From Pararoseomonas sp. SCSIO 73927 (lineage in GTDB: Bacteria; Pseudomonadota; Alphaproteobacteria; Acetobacterales; Acetobacteraceae), in the NCBI RefSeq assembly GCF_037040815.1, contig NZ_CP146232.1:3566001-3630000 (forward strand): a DNA stretch of 64,000 nt. The letters are read 5' to 3'. Shown in pieces: positions 1 through 8,726 of this stretch. The position numbers and the translations under genes are program-made. The notes under the pieces were generated by a model. The model did no database searches. It was not told the DNA's origin and worked only from the letters and a program-made list of their open reading frames with translations. Numbering within the stretch: the stretch's first letter is position 1; each line of letters begins with the position of its first letter.

Positions 1-1
1 G

Positions 2-2026
2 GCGCTGCTCGCCAGCCGGCTGGACCTGGACCCCTGGCTCGCTGCGCTCCGCACCCGCCCCTCCGCCCTGCCGCTGGGGCTGGACCTCTCGGCGGAGGCG
101 GCGAACTTCCGCGGCGTGGCCCTGCGCCGCTTGCGCGCCGCCGTCTTCCGGGATGGGGGCGCGGCCGGCGGCCGCCTCACCCTCTCCGACGTCTCCGCGA
201 TCCTGCCGGGCGGGACGAGCGTGGAGCTGAACGGGGCCACGGCCGGGGAGAGGCTGGAGGCCGCGCTGCGCTTCTCCGGCACCGACCTGCGCGGCACGGT
301 GGAGGCGGTGGCCCCCCTCATCGCCCCCTCCGGCGAGGGCTGGACCGCCTGGCTCGCCCCCGGCCGCCTGCGCGAGGGGGAGGGAAGGGCGCGGCTGGTG
401 CTGGAGCCCGGCTCCATCGCCGTGCCGGAGCTCTCCGCGACGCTGGACGGCACCCGCATTTCCGGCGCCGGCGTGCTGCGCTTCGGCGCCCGCCCCGCCC
501 TCGGCCTCGGCCTCACGCTGGACGCGCTGGAGTTGGAGGGCTGGCTGCGCCCGGGGCTGGACTGGCCCACCGCCAGCCGCCTCCTCGGCGGGATCGACGC
601 GAACCTCCGCCTGGCGACAGAGCGCGCCCGCTGGCGCGGCGCGGTGCTGGAGCGCGCTTCGCTGGACGCCGCGCTGGAGAACGGGCGCCTCACCCTTCGC
701 CGCCTCGCCGGGGCCCTGGCCGGCGGCGACCTGTCCGCCTCCGGCACCGCCCTGCTCGGCCCCAGCCCGCGCCTGTCGGATGCCGTGCTGGACTTCTCCG
801 CCCGCGACGCCCGCGCCCTCCTCGCCCTACTGCCCGGCGCCTGGCCGGACGGCACCCGGCTGGCGGGGGAGCCGGTCACCCTCCGCGCCACCGGGGGCGG
901 CCCGCCGGAAGCCCTGGCGCTGCAGGCGGGCGCCGAGCTGGGTGAGGCGCGGCTGGAGACCGCCGGAATCCTGGACCTGCCCGGCCGCCGCGCGACGGGG
1001 AGTATCACCCTCCGCCATCCCGGCGCGCCCCGGCTGCTGGACGACGCGCTGGGCCTGCGAGGCGAGGGGGTGGCGCCTTGGATCGGGGAGGGCTCCCTCT
1101 CCCTCGTCGCCTCCGGCACGGCCGGGGCGGGGGGCGTCTCGGCGGAGCGCTTCGACCTCGTGGCCGGCGCCCTGCGGGCCGGCGGTGCCCTCGCCCTCGC
1201 CCTCGAAGGGGCCCGCCCACGCCTGACCGGCCGCGTCGCCGCCGAGGCCGTGGCCCTGCCCGAGGCCCCCTGGCGCGGCAGCGATCCCATTCCCTTCGCC
1301 GCCCTGCGCGGCGCCGATGCCGAGCTCGCCCTCTCCGTCGCCCGGCTGGAACTGCCCGGCCTGCCCGCCGCGCGGGAGCTGCGCGCCCGGCTGCGCCTGA
1401 GGGAGGGCGCCCTGGCCCTGGACGAGGTCGAGGCAGCCCTGGACCGGGGCACGCTGCGCGGCAGCGCCGCCCTGGACGCGGCCGGCGACGCGCCACGCCT
1501 CTCGGCCGCGGCCACCCTGCGCGGCGCCGGCATCACGGGGCCGCTCCTCGGCCTGCCGCTGGACCTGGCGGCGGGGGAGGCGGATGCGGAACTCCGCCTC
1601 TCCGCCACGGGCAGCAGCCCCGCCACCCTTCTCGCCACCCTCGGCGGCGAGGCGGCCGCGACGATCCGCCGCGGCACCCTCTCCGGGCTCGACGCCGCAG
1701 CAGCCGGCCGCGCTGCCGCGGCGGGGGACGAGGCCGCCCTGCGCGCCGCCCTCGCCTCCGGCAGCACGGGCTTCGCCACCCTCTCCCTCCGCGCCGCGCT
1801 GGAAGCCGGCCGCGCCACCCTCTCCGAGGGCGCGGCGGGCGGGGATGGCGTGGCCCTCACCCTGCGCGGCGAGCTGGACCTGGCCCGCGCCGCCCTCGAC
1901 CTTACCGCGACGCAGAAGCCGGCCGACCCCGTGCCGGAGGTCGGCATCCGCCTGACCGGCCCCGCCGCCGCGCCCCGGCGTTTGCCGGAACTGGCGGCCT
2001 GGCTGCGGTGGCGGGCACAGCAGTGA
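2..2026 (+). CDS. AsmA family protein, C-terminal part (5' end outside window)
   Basis: The frame is open from base 2 to a TGA at 2024-2026, so the true start lies upstream and the visible part is 674 residues. It is a long Leu/Ala/Gly-rich protein of repeated amphipathic beta strands. The pattern 'G-x-L-D-L' with 'LRGTAxxxx' strands recurs, and near the end comes a segment of the type 'LRLSATGSSPATLLATLGGEAAATIRRG', which is typical of the AsmA C-terminal domain. AsmA/TamB-like proteins are periplasm-facing, inner-membrane anchored and linked to outer-membrane lipid homeostasis. The N-terminal anchor cannot be seen here. The family is fairly clear; the specific role is unknown. Confidence 0.75.
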   Translation, partial: ALLASRLDLDPWLAALRTRPSALPLGLDLSAEAANFRGVALRRLRAAVFRDGGAAGGRLTLSDVSAILPGGTSVELNGATAGERLEAALRFSGTDLRGTVEAVAPLIAPSGEGWTAWLAPGRLREGEGRARLVLEPGSIAVPELSATLDGTRISGAGVLRFGARPALGLGLTLDALELEGWLRPGLDWPTASRLLGGIDANLRLATERARWRGAVLERASLDAALENGRLTLRRLAGALAGGDLSASGTALLGPSPRLSDAVLDFSARDARALLALLPGAWPDGTRLAGEPVTLRATGGGPPEALALQAGAELGEARLETAGILDLPGRRATGSITLRHPGAPRLLDDALGLRGEGVAPWIGEGSLSLVASGTAGAGGVSAERFDLVAGALRAGGALALALEGARPRLTGRVAAEAVALPEAPWRGSDPIPFAALRGADAELALSVARLELPGLPAARELRARLRLREGALALDEVEAALDRGTLRGSAALDAAGDAPRLSAAATLRGAGITGPLLGLPLDLAAGEADAELRLSATGSSPATLLATLGGEAAATIRRGTLSGLDAAAAGRAAAAGDEAALRAALASGSTGFATLSLRAALEAGRATLSEGAAGGDGVALTLRGELDLARAALDLTATQKPADPVPEVGIRLTGPAAAPRRLPELAAWLRWRAQQ

Positions 2027-2039
2027 CCTGAAACGGAAA

Positions 2040-2068
2040 GGGCCGGAGGGGGCGTTCCCCTCCGGCCC
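2040..2068 (-). terminator. Intrinsic terminator between convergent genes
   Basis: A perfect 12-bp stem (GGGCCGGAGGGG against CCCCTCCGGCCC) with a 5-nt loop lies between the AsmA gene and the leftward oxygenase gene. Read on the minus strand, the stem is followed by CTTTCCGTTTC, so it best serves the oxygenase gene. On the plus strand it is followed only by C residues. Confidence 0.6.
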
Positions 2069-2093
2069 CCCCCCGGGCTTCATGTCCCGCCGC

Positions 2094-3086
2094 TCACATC
2101 CCGATCTTCGCGAAGTTCGCGGCGATCCGCATGTCCAGGAAGTCCTTCGCCGTGATCGGCGGCTCGGACCCCGTCGGCGCCTGGATCAGCGCGTCGCGGT
2201 TGGCCTGGCAGAAGAAGGGCAGGGAGTAGCGCGGGCCCAGATACTCGTCCGCCCGCGGCATCCGCACGCGGTGCAGGTTGGACTGCAGCTTCCCGTCACT
2301 CCAGCGCGCCAGCATGTCGCCGATGTTGCAGGTGATGAGGCCGGTCACGGGCGGCACGTCCGTCCAGGCCAGCTCGCCGCCATCCGCCTCCCTGCCGGGG
2401 CAGAGCTGCAGCCCGCCCTGGCCCGTGCGCTGGTGCAGCAGCGTCAGGCAGTCGTAGTCCGTGTGCGCCCCGGCGCGCCAGCCCGTGAAGTCCTCCGGCT
2501 TCGCGTCCACCATCGGCAGGTAGTGGATCAGGCGCTGGGTGGACTGGTACTCGGGCGAGGTCGGGTCGTGCGCCTCGGTGAAGAAGTCCGCGGGGAAGCC
2601 CAGCTTGTCGGCGAAGCAGGACAGCACCTTCATGCCCACCGCCCAGTTCGCCCGCTCGAAGGCCAGCATGCAGGCCTTGAAGCCCGGCAGCTCCTCACCC
2701 GAGGGCCAGAGGCCGGCCATCTTCGGCACGGTGACCTGGAAGGATTCCTTGTTGTCCGCCGTGCCGGTGGAGGGGCGGACCTGGGCCTTGTACTCCCAGC
2801 CGTAGTTGGTCCCCTTGGCCATCGGGTACTTCGCCTTCACCTCCTGCGGCAGCGCGAAGAAGCGGGCCGTCATCTCAAAGGCCTCGTCGATCTGCTCCAG
2901 CGGGATGCCGTGGTCTGAGAGCTGGAAGAAGCCGATCTCCGTGGAGGCTTTCCAGAGCGCGTCCGCGATCTCCGCCTTGCGGGCCTCGAAGTTCGCGAGG
3001 CTGATGACGAGGACCTCCCGCTCCTTCGTGGTGCCCATCCCGCCGAAGCCCGTCTCCCGGTTCAGCTCCTTCAGTGCGTAGGACAT
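2094..3086 (-). CDS. 2-oxoglutarate/Fe(II)-dependent oxygenase, isopenicillin N synthase-like family
   Basis: This is a 330-residue protein of the IPNS/2OG oxygenase superfamily. An N-terminal DIOX_N segment is seen ('ALWKASTEIGFFQLSDHGIP'). The catalytic core has the iron-binding HxD in 'GAHTDYDCLTLL', a distal His in 'NLHRVRMP', and the 2OG-binding R-x-S in 'PRYSLPFF'. It would use 2-oxoglutarate and O2 to oxidise a small soluble substrate in the cytoplasm; the substrate cannot be read from sequence. The ATG is preceded by AGGAG at good spacing. It is transcribed alone, with a terminator just past its end. Confidence 0.85.
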   Translation of the reverse strand: MSYALKELNRETGFGGMGTTKEREVLVISLANFEARKAEIADALWKASTEIGFFQLSDHGIPLEQIDEAFEMTARFFALPQEVKAKYPMAKGTNYGWEYKAQVRPSTGTADNKESFQVTVPKMAGLWPSGEELPGFKACMLAFERANWAVGMKVLSCFADKLGFPADFFTEAHDPTSPEYQSTQRLIHYLPMVDAKPEDFTGWRAGAHTDYDCLTLLHQRTGQGGLQLCPGREADGGELAWTDVPPVTGLITCNIGDMLARWSDGKLQSNLHRVRMPRADEYLGPRYSLPFFCQANRDALIQAPTGSEPPITAKDFLDMRIAANFAKIGM

Positions 3087-3431
3087 GTGGTTCTCCTATC
3101 GGGCGGCGCTCGGGCCGCCGGTGTGATGGAGCAATGTCAGGCACCCATGGGGGCGGCCGCCGCTTCTACTCCGTGAACCGCCGGCCGGGATGGCGGGCGG
3201 GAAACGTGTGTCAGGCGCCCTGTCCTCCGCGGCCGTGCATCGGCCGCGGTGCCGGATGAAGTCCGGCCCGCTTGTTCATCGGAGGGTACGGAAGGGAAGC
3301 GGGCATGTGGCACCTCGACAGGTCGTCTGTCGGAGCAATGCCCGGGGTCCCGAAGGACCTTGGCCGCTTCTACTCGCGAGACGAGAAATAGGGGGCTGCA
3401 CGCATGGGCCGCAAGCAAAAATAGGGCCGCC
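3087..3431. other. 345-bp intergenic region with hairpin and degenerate direct repeat
   Basis: I find no convincing gene here. A perfect 9-bp stem with a 5-nt loop lies at 3227-3249 (CCGCGGCCG / CGGCCGCGG). Two segments resemble each other: GGAGCAATG at 3128 and again at 3332, each followed 35-36 bases later by TTCTACTC (3163-3170 and 3368-3375), with a GGCCGC stretch just before. Read on the minus strand both copies encode V-E-A-A ... H-C-S, so this could be a relic of a coding repeat or a dispersed element. It also holds the upstream region of the oxygenase gene. Confidence 0.4.
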
Positions 3432-3653
3432 TCAGCCCCGCTGCGCGATCCGCAGGGCCAGCACCCTCAATGCCGAGGCGAGGGGCAGCGCAGGATCGTC
3501 CCGCGCCGCATCGGCCGCCAGCACGAGGCGCAGCAGGTTCTCCCCCCGCCGCGCCGCCTCCGCCTCCAGCGCCGCCCAGAACTCGGGCTCCAGCGCGATG
3601 GAGGTGCGGTGCCCGGCGAGGGTGAAGGACCGCTTGACGAGGTGGCCGGCCAT
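3432..3653 (-). CDS. Ribbon-helix-helix domain protein
   Basis: A 73-residue protein beginning with basic 'VKRSFTLAGHRTSIALEPEFWAAL', the strand and first helix of the ribbon-helix-helix (RHH_4, MetJ/Arc-type) fold, followed by 'EAEAARRGENLLRLV'. Members are small alphaproteobacterial DNA-binding proteins of mostly unknown target. It lies 12 bp downstream of the LysE-type exporter gene in the same direction, so the two are probably cotranscribed. Whether it regulates that exporter is inference. No toxin gene accompanies it, so a toxin-antitoxin role is not supported. Confidence 0.75.
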   Translation of the reverse strand: MAGHLVKRSFTLAGHRTSIALEPEFWAALEAEAARRGENLLRLVLAADAARDDPALPLASALRVLALRIAQRG

Positions 3654-3665
3654 CGCGGCCCCGGA

Positions 3666-4316
3666 TCAGCCGGCCGGAACGGGGCGGCGGGTCAGGGCAA
3701 GCCCGACGCCCAGCGCCACCATGGCGACCCCCGAAGCCTCCCGCAGGCGGCGCACCAGGCCCGGGCGCCCCAGCGCCCCGCTGCGGACCCGCGCGGCCAG
3801 CACGGCCACCACCACATCCACGAGCGTGTTCAGCGCCACCGAGATGAGGCCCAGCACCGCGAACTGCACCGCCACCCCGCCGGCGGCCGGATCGACGAAC
3901 TGCGGCACGAAGGCGAGGAAGAAGGCGGCCGTCTTCGGGTTCAGCGCTTCCACCAGCGCGCCCTCCCGGAAGGCTCGCCGGGTTCCGACGGGCGCGCCGC
4001 CACCGCCGGGCACCGCCTGTGCATCCCGGCGCGCCGACCAGACGGTACGCAGGCCGATCCAGACGAGATAGGCGGCGCCCAGCATCTTCAGCGCCGTGAA
4101 CAGCTCCGCGCTCGCCAGCACGATCGCGGAGACGCCGAGGCTTCCCGCCAGCACATGCACCATGCCGCCCAGCCCCGTGCCGAAGCTGGAGGCGATGCCC
4201 TCGGCGCGGCCGCCGGAGAGCGTGCGGGCGGCAACGTAGAAGATCCCAGGCCCGGGTGTCAGGGCGAGGAGGAAGGCGGCGGCGGAGAAGAGGGCGAGCT
4301 GGCTGAGATCGGGCAT
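3666..4316 (-). CDS. LysE/RhtB family amino-acid exporter
   Basis: A 216-residue membrane protein with about six hydrophobic segments. The N-terminus 'LALFSAAAFLLALTPGPGIFYVAARTLSGGR' carries the TPGP motif of the LysE/RhtB translocators, and the middle 'ALNPKTAAFFLAFVPQFVDP' is the second family hallmark. Members export amino acids such as threonine, homoserine or leucine across the inner membrane; the substrate here is unknown. It is first in a two-gene unit with the ribbon-helix-helix gene. Confidence 0.85.
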   Translation of the reverse strand: MPDLSQLALFSAAAFLLALTPGPGIFYVAARTLSGGRAEGIASSFGTGLGGMVHVLAGSLGVSAIVLASAELFTALKMLGAAYLVWIGLRTVWSARRDAQAVPGGGGAPVGTRRAFREGALVEALNPKTAAFFLAFVPQFVDPAAGGVAVQFAVLGLISVALNTLVDVVVAVLAARVRSGALGRPGLVRRLREASGVAMVALGVGLALTRRPVPAG

Positions 4317-4370
4317 GGCCGATAACCTACCAGCCCGCGCTCCCGGTTCCAGCCCCGCGCAGGGGAGCGA

Positions 4371-5783
4371 CTAGCCCCCGGCGAGCGAGGCGCCCGGCCG
4401 CGTCATCTCCTCCGGCCGCACCCAGCGGTCGAAGTCCTCCGGCGTCACGAAGCCCAGCTTCTCCGCGGCGTCACGCAGGGTCAGGTTCTCCGCCAGCGCC
4501 GTCTTCCCGATCTTCACGGCCTTGTCGTAGCCGATCTTCGGGTTCAGCGCCGTCACCAGCATCAGGGATTTCGCCACGTTCTCCGCGATGCGCTCCCGGT
4601 TCGGCTCCAGCTTCTCCACCATGTTGTGGGCGAAGCTCTCCGCCGCATCCGCCAGAAGGGTGGCGGATTGCAGCACGGCCTGGATGATCACGGGCTTGAA
4701 GACGTTCAGCTCCAGGTGTCCCTGCGTGCCCGCGACCGTCACGGTGGTGGTGTTCCCCATCACCTGCGCGCAGACCATCGTCAGCGCCTCCGACTGCGTC
4801 GGGTTCGTCTTCCCCGGCATGATGGAGGAGGAGAGGCCGTCCGCCGGGATCACCAGCTCCGAAAAGCCCGAGCGCGGCCCGGAGCCCAGCAGCCGCACGT
4901 CGTTGGCGATCTTGTTCAGCGAGGCGGCGACGCTGTTCATCGCCCCCTGAAGCGCCACGAAGGCGTCATGCGCGCCCATGCCGACGAAGGGGTTGGGATG
5001 GGCAACGAAGGGCAGCCCGGTAAGGGCCGCCATCCGCTCCGCGAAGATCCTGGCGAAGTCGGGATGCGTGTTCAGCCCCGTGCCCGCCGCCGTGCCACCC
5101 TGGGGCAGGGCGAGGATGTCCGGCAGCGCCGCCTGCACGCGCGCGATCCCCGCCTCCACCATCATCGCCCAGGCCCGGAACTCCTGGCCGAGCGTCACGG
5201 GCACCGCGTCCATCAGGTGGGTGCGGCCGAGCTTGACGATCCCGTCCCACTCCTCCCCGCGCCTCGCCAGGGCCGCGCGCAGCACCTCCAGCCCGGGCAC
5301 CAGATGCTTCGTCACGGCCTCGGCGGCCGCCACATGCATTACAGTGGGGAAGCTGTCGTTGGAGGACTGGCCGCGGTTCACGTGGTCATTGGGATGCACC
5401 GGCTTCCGGCTGCCCAGTTCCTGGCCCAGCATCTGGTTCGCGCGGTTGGAGATGACCTCGTTCGCGTTCATGTTCGTCTGGGTGCCGGACCCGGTCTGCC
5501 AAACCGGCAGGGGGAAGTCGGCATCCCGCTCGTTCGCGGCGACCTCCTTCGCCGCCGCGATCACCGGCTCCGCGATGTCGCGCGGCAGCTCCCCCAACGC
5601 CAGGTTCGCCTCCGCTGCGGCCTGCTTCTGCAGCCCCACGGCCCGGATCAGCGTCGGCGGGAAGACCTCTGAGCCGATGCGGAACAATCGCCGGGCGCGC
5701 TCCGTCTGCGGCCCCCAGAGGCGGTCGGCCGCGATCTCGATCGTGCCGAGGGAATCGGTTTCGGTGCGGGTGCTGTCAGCCAT
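4371..5783 (-). CDS. fumC: Class II fumarate hydratase
   Basis: A 470-residue enzyme of the fumarase/aspartase superfamily that interconverts fumarate and L-malate in the TCA cycle. The signature 'SSSIMPGKTNPTQ' (GSxxMPxKxN class), the catalytic-region 'GSGTQTNMNANEV' and 'NDHVNRGQSSNDSFPT' are all present. The chosen ATG gives the usual 'RTETDSLGTIEIAADRLWG' N-terminus; a GTG nine bases upstream is an alternative. It needs no iron-sulfur cluster, unlike the second fumarase at 8763-10532. It follows the D-serine dehydratase-like gene by about 40 bp and may be part of that leftward unit. Confidence 0.95.
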   Translation of the reverse strand: MADSTRTETDSLGTIEIAADRLWGPQTERARRLFRIGSEVFPPTLIRAVGLQKQAAAEANLALGELPRDIAEPVIAAAKEVAANERDADFPLPVWQTGSGTQTNMNANEVISNRANQMLGQELGSRKPVHPNDHVNRGQSSNDSFPTVMHVAAAEAVTKHLVPGLEVLRAALARRGEEWDGIVKLGRTHLMDAVPVTLGQEFRAWAMMVEAGIARVQAALPDILALPQGGTAAGTGLNTHPDFARIFAERMAALTGLPFVAHPNPFVGMGAHDAFVALQGAMNSVAASLNKIANDVRLLGSGPRSGFSELVIPADGLSSSIMPGKTNPTQSEALTMVCAQVMGNTTTVTVAGTQGHLELNVFKPVIIQAVLQSATLLADAAESFAHNMVEKLEPNRERIAENVAKSLMLVTALNPKIGYDKAVKIGKTALAENLTLRDAAEKLGFVTPEDFDRWVRPEEMTRPGASLAGG

Positions 5784-5822
5784 GCCCGGCACTTGGGGGA
5801 TCGCCCCCCGCGCGTCGAGCCC

Positions 5823-6935
5823 CTAGTGCCACCCGTCGATACGCGGCCAGCGCGCAACCGTGTTACCCGTTCCGTCCAGCACCTCGTAGCTGCCGTAGCC
5901 CCCCGCCGCCGTCAGGCAGGCATGGTTGGGGTAGACCCGCACCAGGGAACCGACCGGAAGCCGCGCGAACCAGGACTCGTCCGGCACCGGCACCATCCCG
6001 TGCTCCTGGTAGGCGTGCAGGACGTGCAGCGGCAGCGCCGCCCCCGTCTCCGCCTCACCCAGCGTGCCGTAAGCGGTGCCGGGCGCGAAGGCGTTGGCCG
6101 TCATGTCCTTGGAGAGCGCCAGCGCCCCCGCATCCAGCACCAGCGACATGGAGGCCCGATTGTGCCCGATGACGGTGGAGAGGACGGAGAGCGCCAGGTC
6201 CTCCCACCCGCACTGTCCGCGCGACATCTGCGCCAGGTCCCAGAACAGCCCCACCCCCGCCCGGATCTCCGTCACCCCCTCCAGGTGCCGCGCGTGCAGC
6301 AGGGTGGGGGAGGAGCCGACGGAGACGATCGGCGCCGGCATCCCCGCGCCCCGGATGGCCTCGGCCGCTGTGACGGTGGCCACCCGCTCCTGCTCCGCCA
6401 CCTCCGCGATCGAGGCCTCGTCGGCCTTGCCGTAGGAATGGCCGCCATGGGTCATCACCCCCGCCATCCGCAGGTTCCCGGAGCCATGGACCGCCCGCGC
6501 CACGGCCAGCGCCTTCTCCGGCGGCACCCCGGCCCGGTGCTCGCCGGAATCCACCTCCACCAGCACCTCGTGCGGCGCCCCGGCGGCAGCATCCAGCAGC
6601 CCCGCCATCTCCGGGCTGTCCACCACGAGAATCAGCCGCGTCCCGTGATGCCGCGCCAGCGCCTCCGCCCGCGGCAGCCGGGCCGGCACGGCCGTGGCCG
6701 CCAGCAGGATGTCCATCGCCTGGCCGGAGGCGGCCAGCACCTCCGCCTCCCTCATCGTGGAGACGGTGGCGGGCCCGGTGCCGCCGCCATGGGCCACGCG
6801 GTGCACCTCCACGGACTTCGCCGTTTTGAAATGCGGCCGGAAGCCCACCCCCAGCGCCTCCGCCCGCGCCCGCATCCGGGCCGCGTTCGCCTCCAGCCTT
6901 GCCAGGTCCAGCAGCAGCCGCGGCGTGTCCGCCAC
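5823..6935 (-). CDS. DSD1-type PLP enzyme (D-serine dehydratase / D-threonine aldolase family)
   Basis: About 370 residues. The N-terminal alanine-racemase-type barrel carries the PLP lysine in 'FRPHFKTAKS', and the C-terminal half holds the metal site 'YPNHACLT'. As I recall the family, the H-x-C pair matches the zinc site of eukaryotic-type D-serine dehydratase, whereas D-threonine aldolases have H-x-D, so a dehydratase/deaminase activity on a D-hydroxyamino acid is somewhat favoured. The GTG start was chosen because GGGAGG lies at proper spacing and the family N-terminus begins there; a longer frame runs into the VOC gene. It lies 23 bp after the VOC gene and is probably cotranscribed with it. 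Confidence 0.85.
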   Translation of the reverse strand: MADTPRLLLDLARLEANAARMRARAEALGVGFRPHFKTAKSVEVHRVAHGGGTGPATVSTMREAEVLAASGQAMDILLAATAVPARLPRAEALARHHGTRLILVVDSPEMAGLLDAAAGAPHEVLVEVDSGEHRAGVPPEKALAVARAVHGSGNLRMAGVMTHGGHSYGKADEASIAEVAEQERVATVTAAEAIRGAGMPAPIVSVGSSPTLLHARHLEGVTEIRAGVGLFWDLAQMSRGQCGWEDLALSVLSTVIGHNRASMSLVLDAGALALSKDMTANAFAPGTAYGTLGEAETGAALPLHVLHAYQEHGMVPVPDESWFARLPVGSLVRVYPNHACLTAAGGYGSYEVLDGTGNTVARWPRIDGWH

Positions 6936-6958
6936 GCTGCCTCCCGGCGAGGGCCCGC

Positions 6959-7363
6959 TCAACGCGGCTCTCCGTAGGAGGAGATCTCGATCAGGTTCCC
7001 GTCGGGGTCGCGGCAGTAGACGGAGGTGATCGTGCCCAGTGCCCCCATCTTCTCCACCGGCCCCTGCTCGATGGTGACGCCGCAATCCTTCAGGTGGGCC
7101 GCCACGTCATCGCCCGTCACGGTCACGATGAAGCACAGGTCCTGGCTGCCGGGCAGGGCGGATTCCCCGGTGAACCACTCCTCCTGCGAGGCGCCCTCCG
7201 GCCGCAGGTTGATCTTCTGCCCACCGAAGCGGAGCGAGGTGCGGTTGTGCGGGCCGAAGCTCTCCCGCTCCATCCCCAGCACCCGCTGGTACCAGCTCGC
7301 CATGGTCTCCACGTCGCGGCAGGTGATGACCAGGTGGTCCAGGCGGTCCACGGCGAAGCGCAT
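6959..7363 (-). CDS. VOC family (glyoxalase/dioxygenase-fold) protein
   Basis: A 134-residue protein with two beta-alpha-beta-beta-beta units. It begins 'DRLDHLVITCRDVETMASWYQRVLGM' and ends 'VYCRDPDGNLIEISSYG', the standard vicinal-oxygen-chelate signature with His and Glu metal ligands (H near residue 10, E near residue 128). Related proteins include glyoxalase-I-like, fosfomycin-resistance-like and dioxygenase enzymes; the reaction is not determined. It lies between the RidA-like and D-amino-acid enzyme genes, which suggests a small amine or amino-acid catabolic unit. The ATG has AAGGACGAG upstream. Confidence 0.8.
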   Translation of the reverse strand: MRFAVDRLDHLVITCRDVETMASWYQRVLGMERESFGPHNRTSLRFGGQKINLRPEGASQEEWFTGESALPGSQDLCFIVTVTGDDVAAHLKDCGVTIEQGPVEKMGALGTITSVYCRDPDGNLIEISSYGEPR

Positions 7364-7415
7364 CGTTCTCGTCCTTCTAGGCGTGGGGCAGTGGGCGTGG
7401 GGCAGGGGCCGCGGA

Positions 7416-7811
7416 TCAGGGGGTGCGGTGGCGGGGGCGCAGTCGCGCCGTGGCCTCGATCTCGATCTTCATCTCGGGCGTCTGCAGCCCGGCATGGATG
7501 AGGGTGGAGGCGGGGCGGATCTCCCCGAGGTACAGGCGCAGCACCGGCCAGCACGGCTCCCAGTCCGCCCGGTTCGGCACGATGAACATCAGGCGGACCA
7601 CGTCCTCCAGCGTCGCCCCGGCCTGGGCGAGGGCGGAGGCGACGTTCTTCAGCGCCCGCTCGCACTGCACCTGCACGTCGTCCGATATCGTCATCGTGTC
7701 GTAGTCGTAGCCGGTGGTGCCGGAGACGAAGACGAGATCCCCGTCCACCACGGCGCGGGAATAGCCGATCTCGCGCTCGAAGCGTGAACCGGAGGAGATC
7801 AGGCGTCGCAC
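7416..7811 (-). CDS. RidA (YjgF/YER057c/UK114) family protein
   Basis: About 131 residues with the family pattern 'RAVVDGDLVFVSGTTGYD ... QCERALKNVASALAQAGATLEDVVRLMFIV ... MKIEIEATARL'. RidA proteins hydrolyse reactive enamine/imine intermediates made by PLP enzymes, so placement upstream of a PLP D-amino-acid dehydratase-like gene makes sense. The segment normally reading P-A-R-S, which holds the catalytic arginine of true RidA, here reads R-P-A-S-T. The arginine seems absent, as in several Rid subfamilies of unknown activity. GTG start with GGGAGGGCGAC upstream; a longer frame lacks family similarity. Confidence 0.8.
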   Translation of the reverse strand: MRRLISSGSRFEREIGYSRAVVDGDLVFVSGTTGYDYDTMTISDDVQVQCERALKNVASALAQAGATLEDVVRLMFIVPNRADWEPCWPVLRLYLGEIRPASTLIHAGLQTPEMKIEIEATARLRPRHRTP

Positions 7812-7969
7812 GTCGCCCTCCCGTCGCGATGGCCTGGCAGGGGTGCCCGGCGAGTCAGAGGTGCCCGGGCAGATGACAGGGCGGAACGGGGCGGTCAATG
7901 GCCGGCATGGCGCCGCGTCGGCCAAGGGTTTACCTTAGCGAATCAGGTAGGGGCCGTAGGAGCCAAGCG

Positions 7970-8722
7970 ATGCCGGAACCGAATTGCCAGTGCTGCGGCC
8001 CGGCTCTTCCGCGGCACGCGGCCGGGGGCCGGCGCGGCCTCCTCTGCGCCGGGCTCGGCGGGCTCGCCGCGGCGCTGGGCCCCCGAGCCCCTGCCCGCGC
8101 CGCGGACCCGGTGCCCCACACCCGCCTGACCCCGGACGAGGCCCTGGCCCTGCTGAAGAAGGGCAATGATGACTTCCGGCACGAGGAGCCCTTCAGCTTC
8201 CCGCACGGCCACAAGACGCTGGAGGACCTCTCCCGCGGGCAGGCGCCCTTCGTCGTGCTCGTCGGCTGCTCCGACAGCCGCGTGGCGCCGGAACTGCTCT
8301 TCGGGCGGGGACTGGGCGAGATGTTCATCGTCCGCAACGCCGGCAACACCGTGGACACGGCCGCGCTGGGCAGCATCGAGTACGGGGTGGGCGTGCTGGG
8401 CTGCCCGCTGGTGGTGGTGATGGGCCACCAGAGCTGCGGCGCCGTGGCGGCGGCGCTGGATGTGGTGGAGCGCGGGGCGAGCTTCCCCGGCGTGATCGGG
8501 GAGATGGTACAGCCCATCCTCCCCGCCGTCCTCTCCGCCCGGCGCCCGAACGGCACGATCGCCCTGGACGACGCCGTGACGGCGAATGCCCGCCGCGTGG
8601 CCGGCCGGATCAAGACCCAGAGCGTGGTCCTGCAGGACGCGATCCGAGCCGGAAGGCTGAAGGTGGTCGCCGCCCGCTACGAGCTCGGCACGGGCGACGT
8701 GAGCTGGCTGGGCGAGGGCTGA
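7970..8722 (+). CDS. Exported beta-class carbonic anhydrase
   Basis: A 250-residue protein that interconverts CO2 and bicarbonate at a zinc site. The ligands are visible as Cys in 'VGCSDSRVAPE' (about residue 100) and His and Cys in 'GHQSCGAV' (about 153 and 156). The N-terminus holds 'GGRRGLLCAGLGGLAAALGPRAPARAAD', a twin-arginine plus hydrophobic stretch ending in an A-x-A cleavage site, so Tat export to the periplasm is likely. An unusual C-Q-C-C cluster precedes the signal. The ATG at 7970 has AGGAG eight bases upstream. Beta-carbonic anhydrases with Tat-like leaders are known in alphaproteobacteria. Confidence 0.88.
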   Translation: MPEPNCQCCGPALPRHAAGGRRGLLCAGLGGLAAALGPRAPARAADPVPHTRLTPDEALALLKKGNDDFRHEEPFSFPHGHKTLEDLSRGQAPFVVLVGCSDSRVAPELLFGRGLGEMFIVRNAGNTVDTAALGSIEYGVGVLGCPLVVVMGHQSCGAVAAALDVVERGASFPGVIGEMVQPILPAVLSARRPNGTIALDDAVTANARRVAGRIKTQSVVLQDAIRAGRLKVVAARYELGTGDVSWLGEG

Positions 8723-8726
8723 AGGC

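Noticed and set aside
3432..4316. Ribbon-helix-helix gene as the antitoxin of a toxin-antitoxin pair
   Set aside because: The neighbour is a LysE-type exporter, not a toxin.
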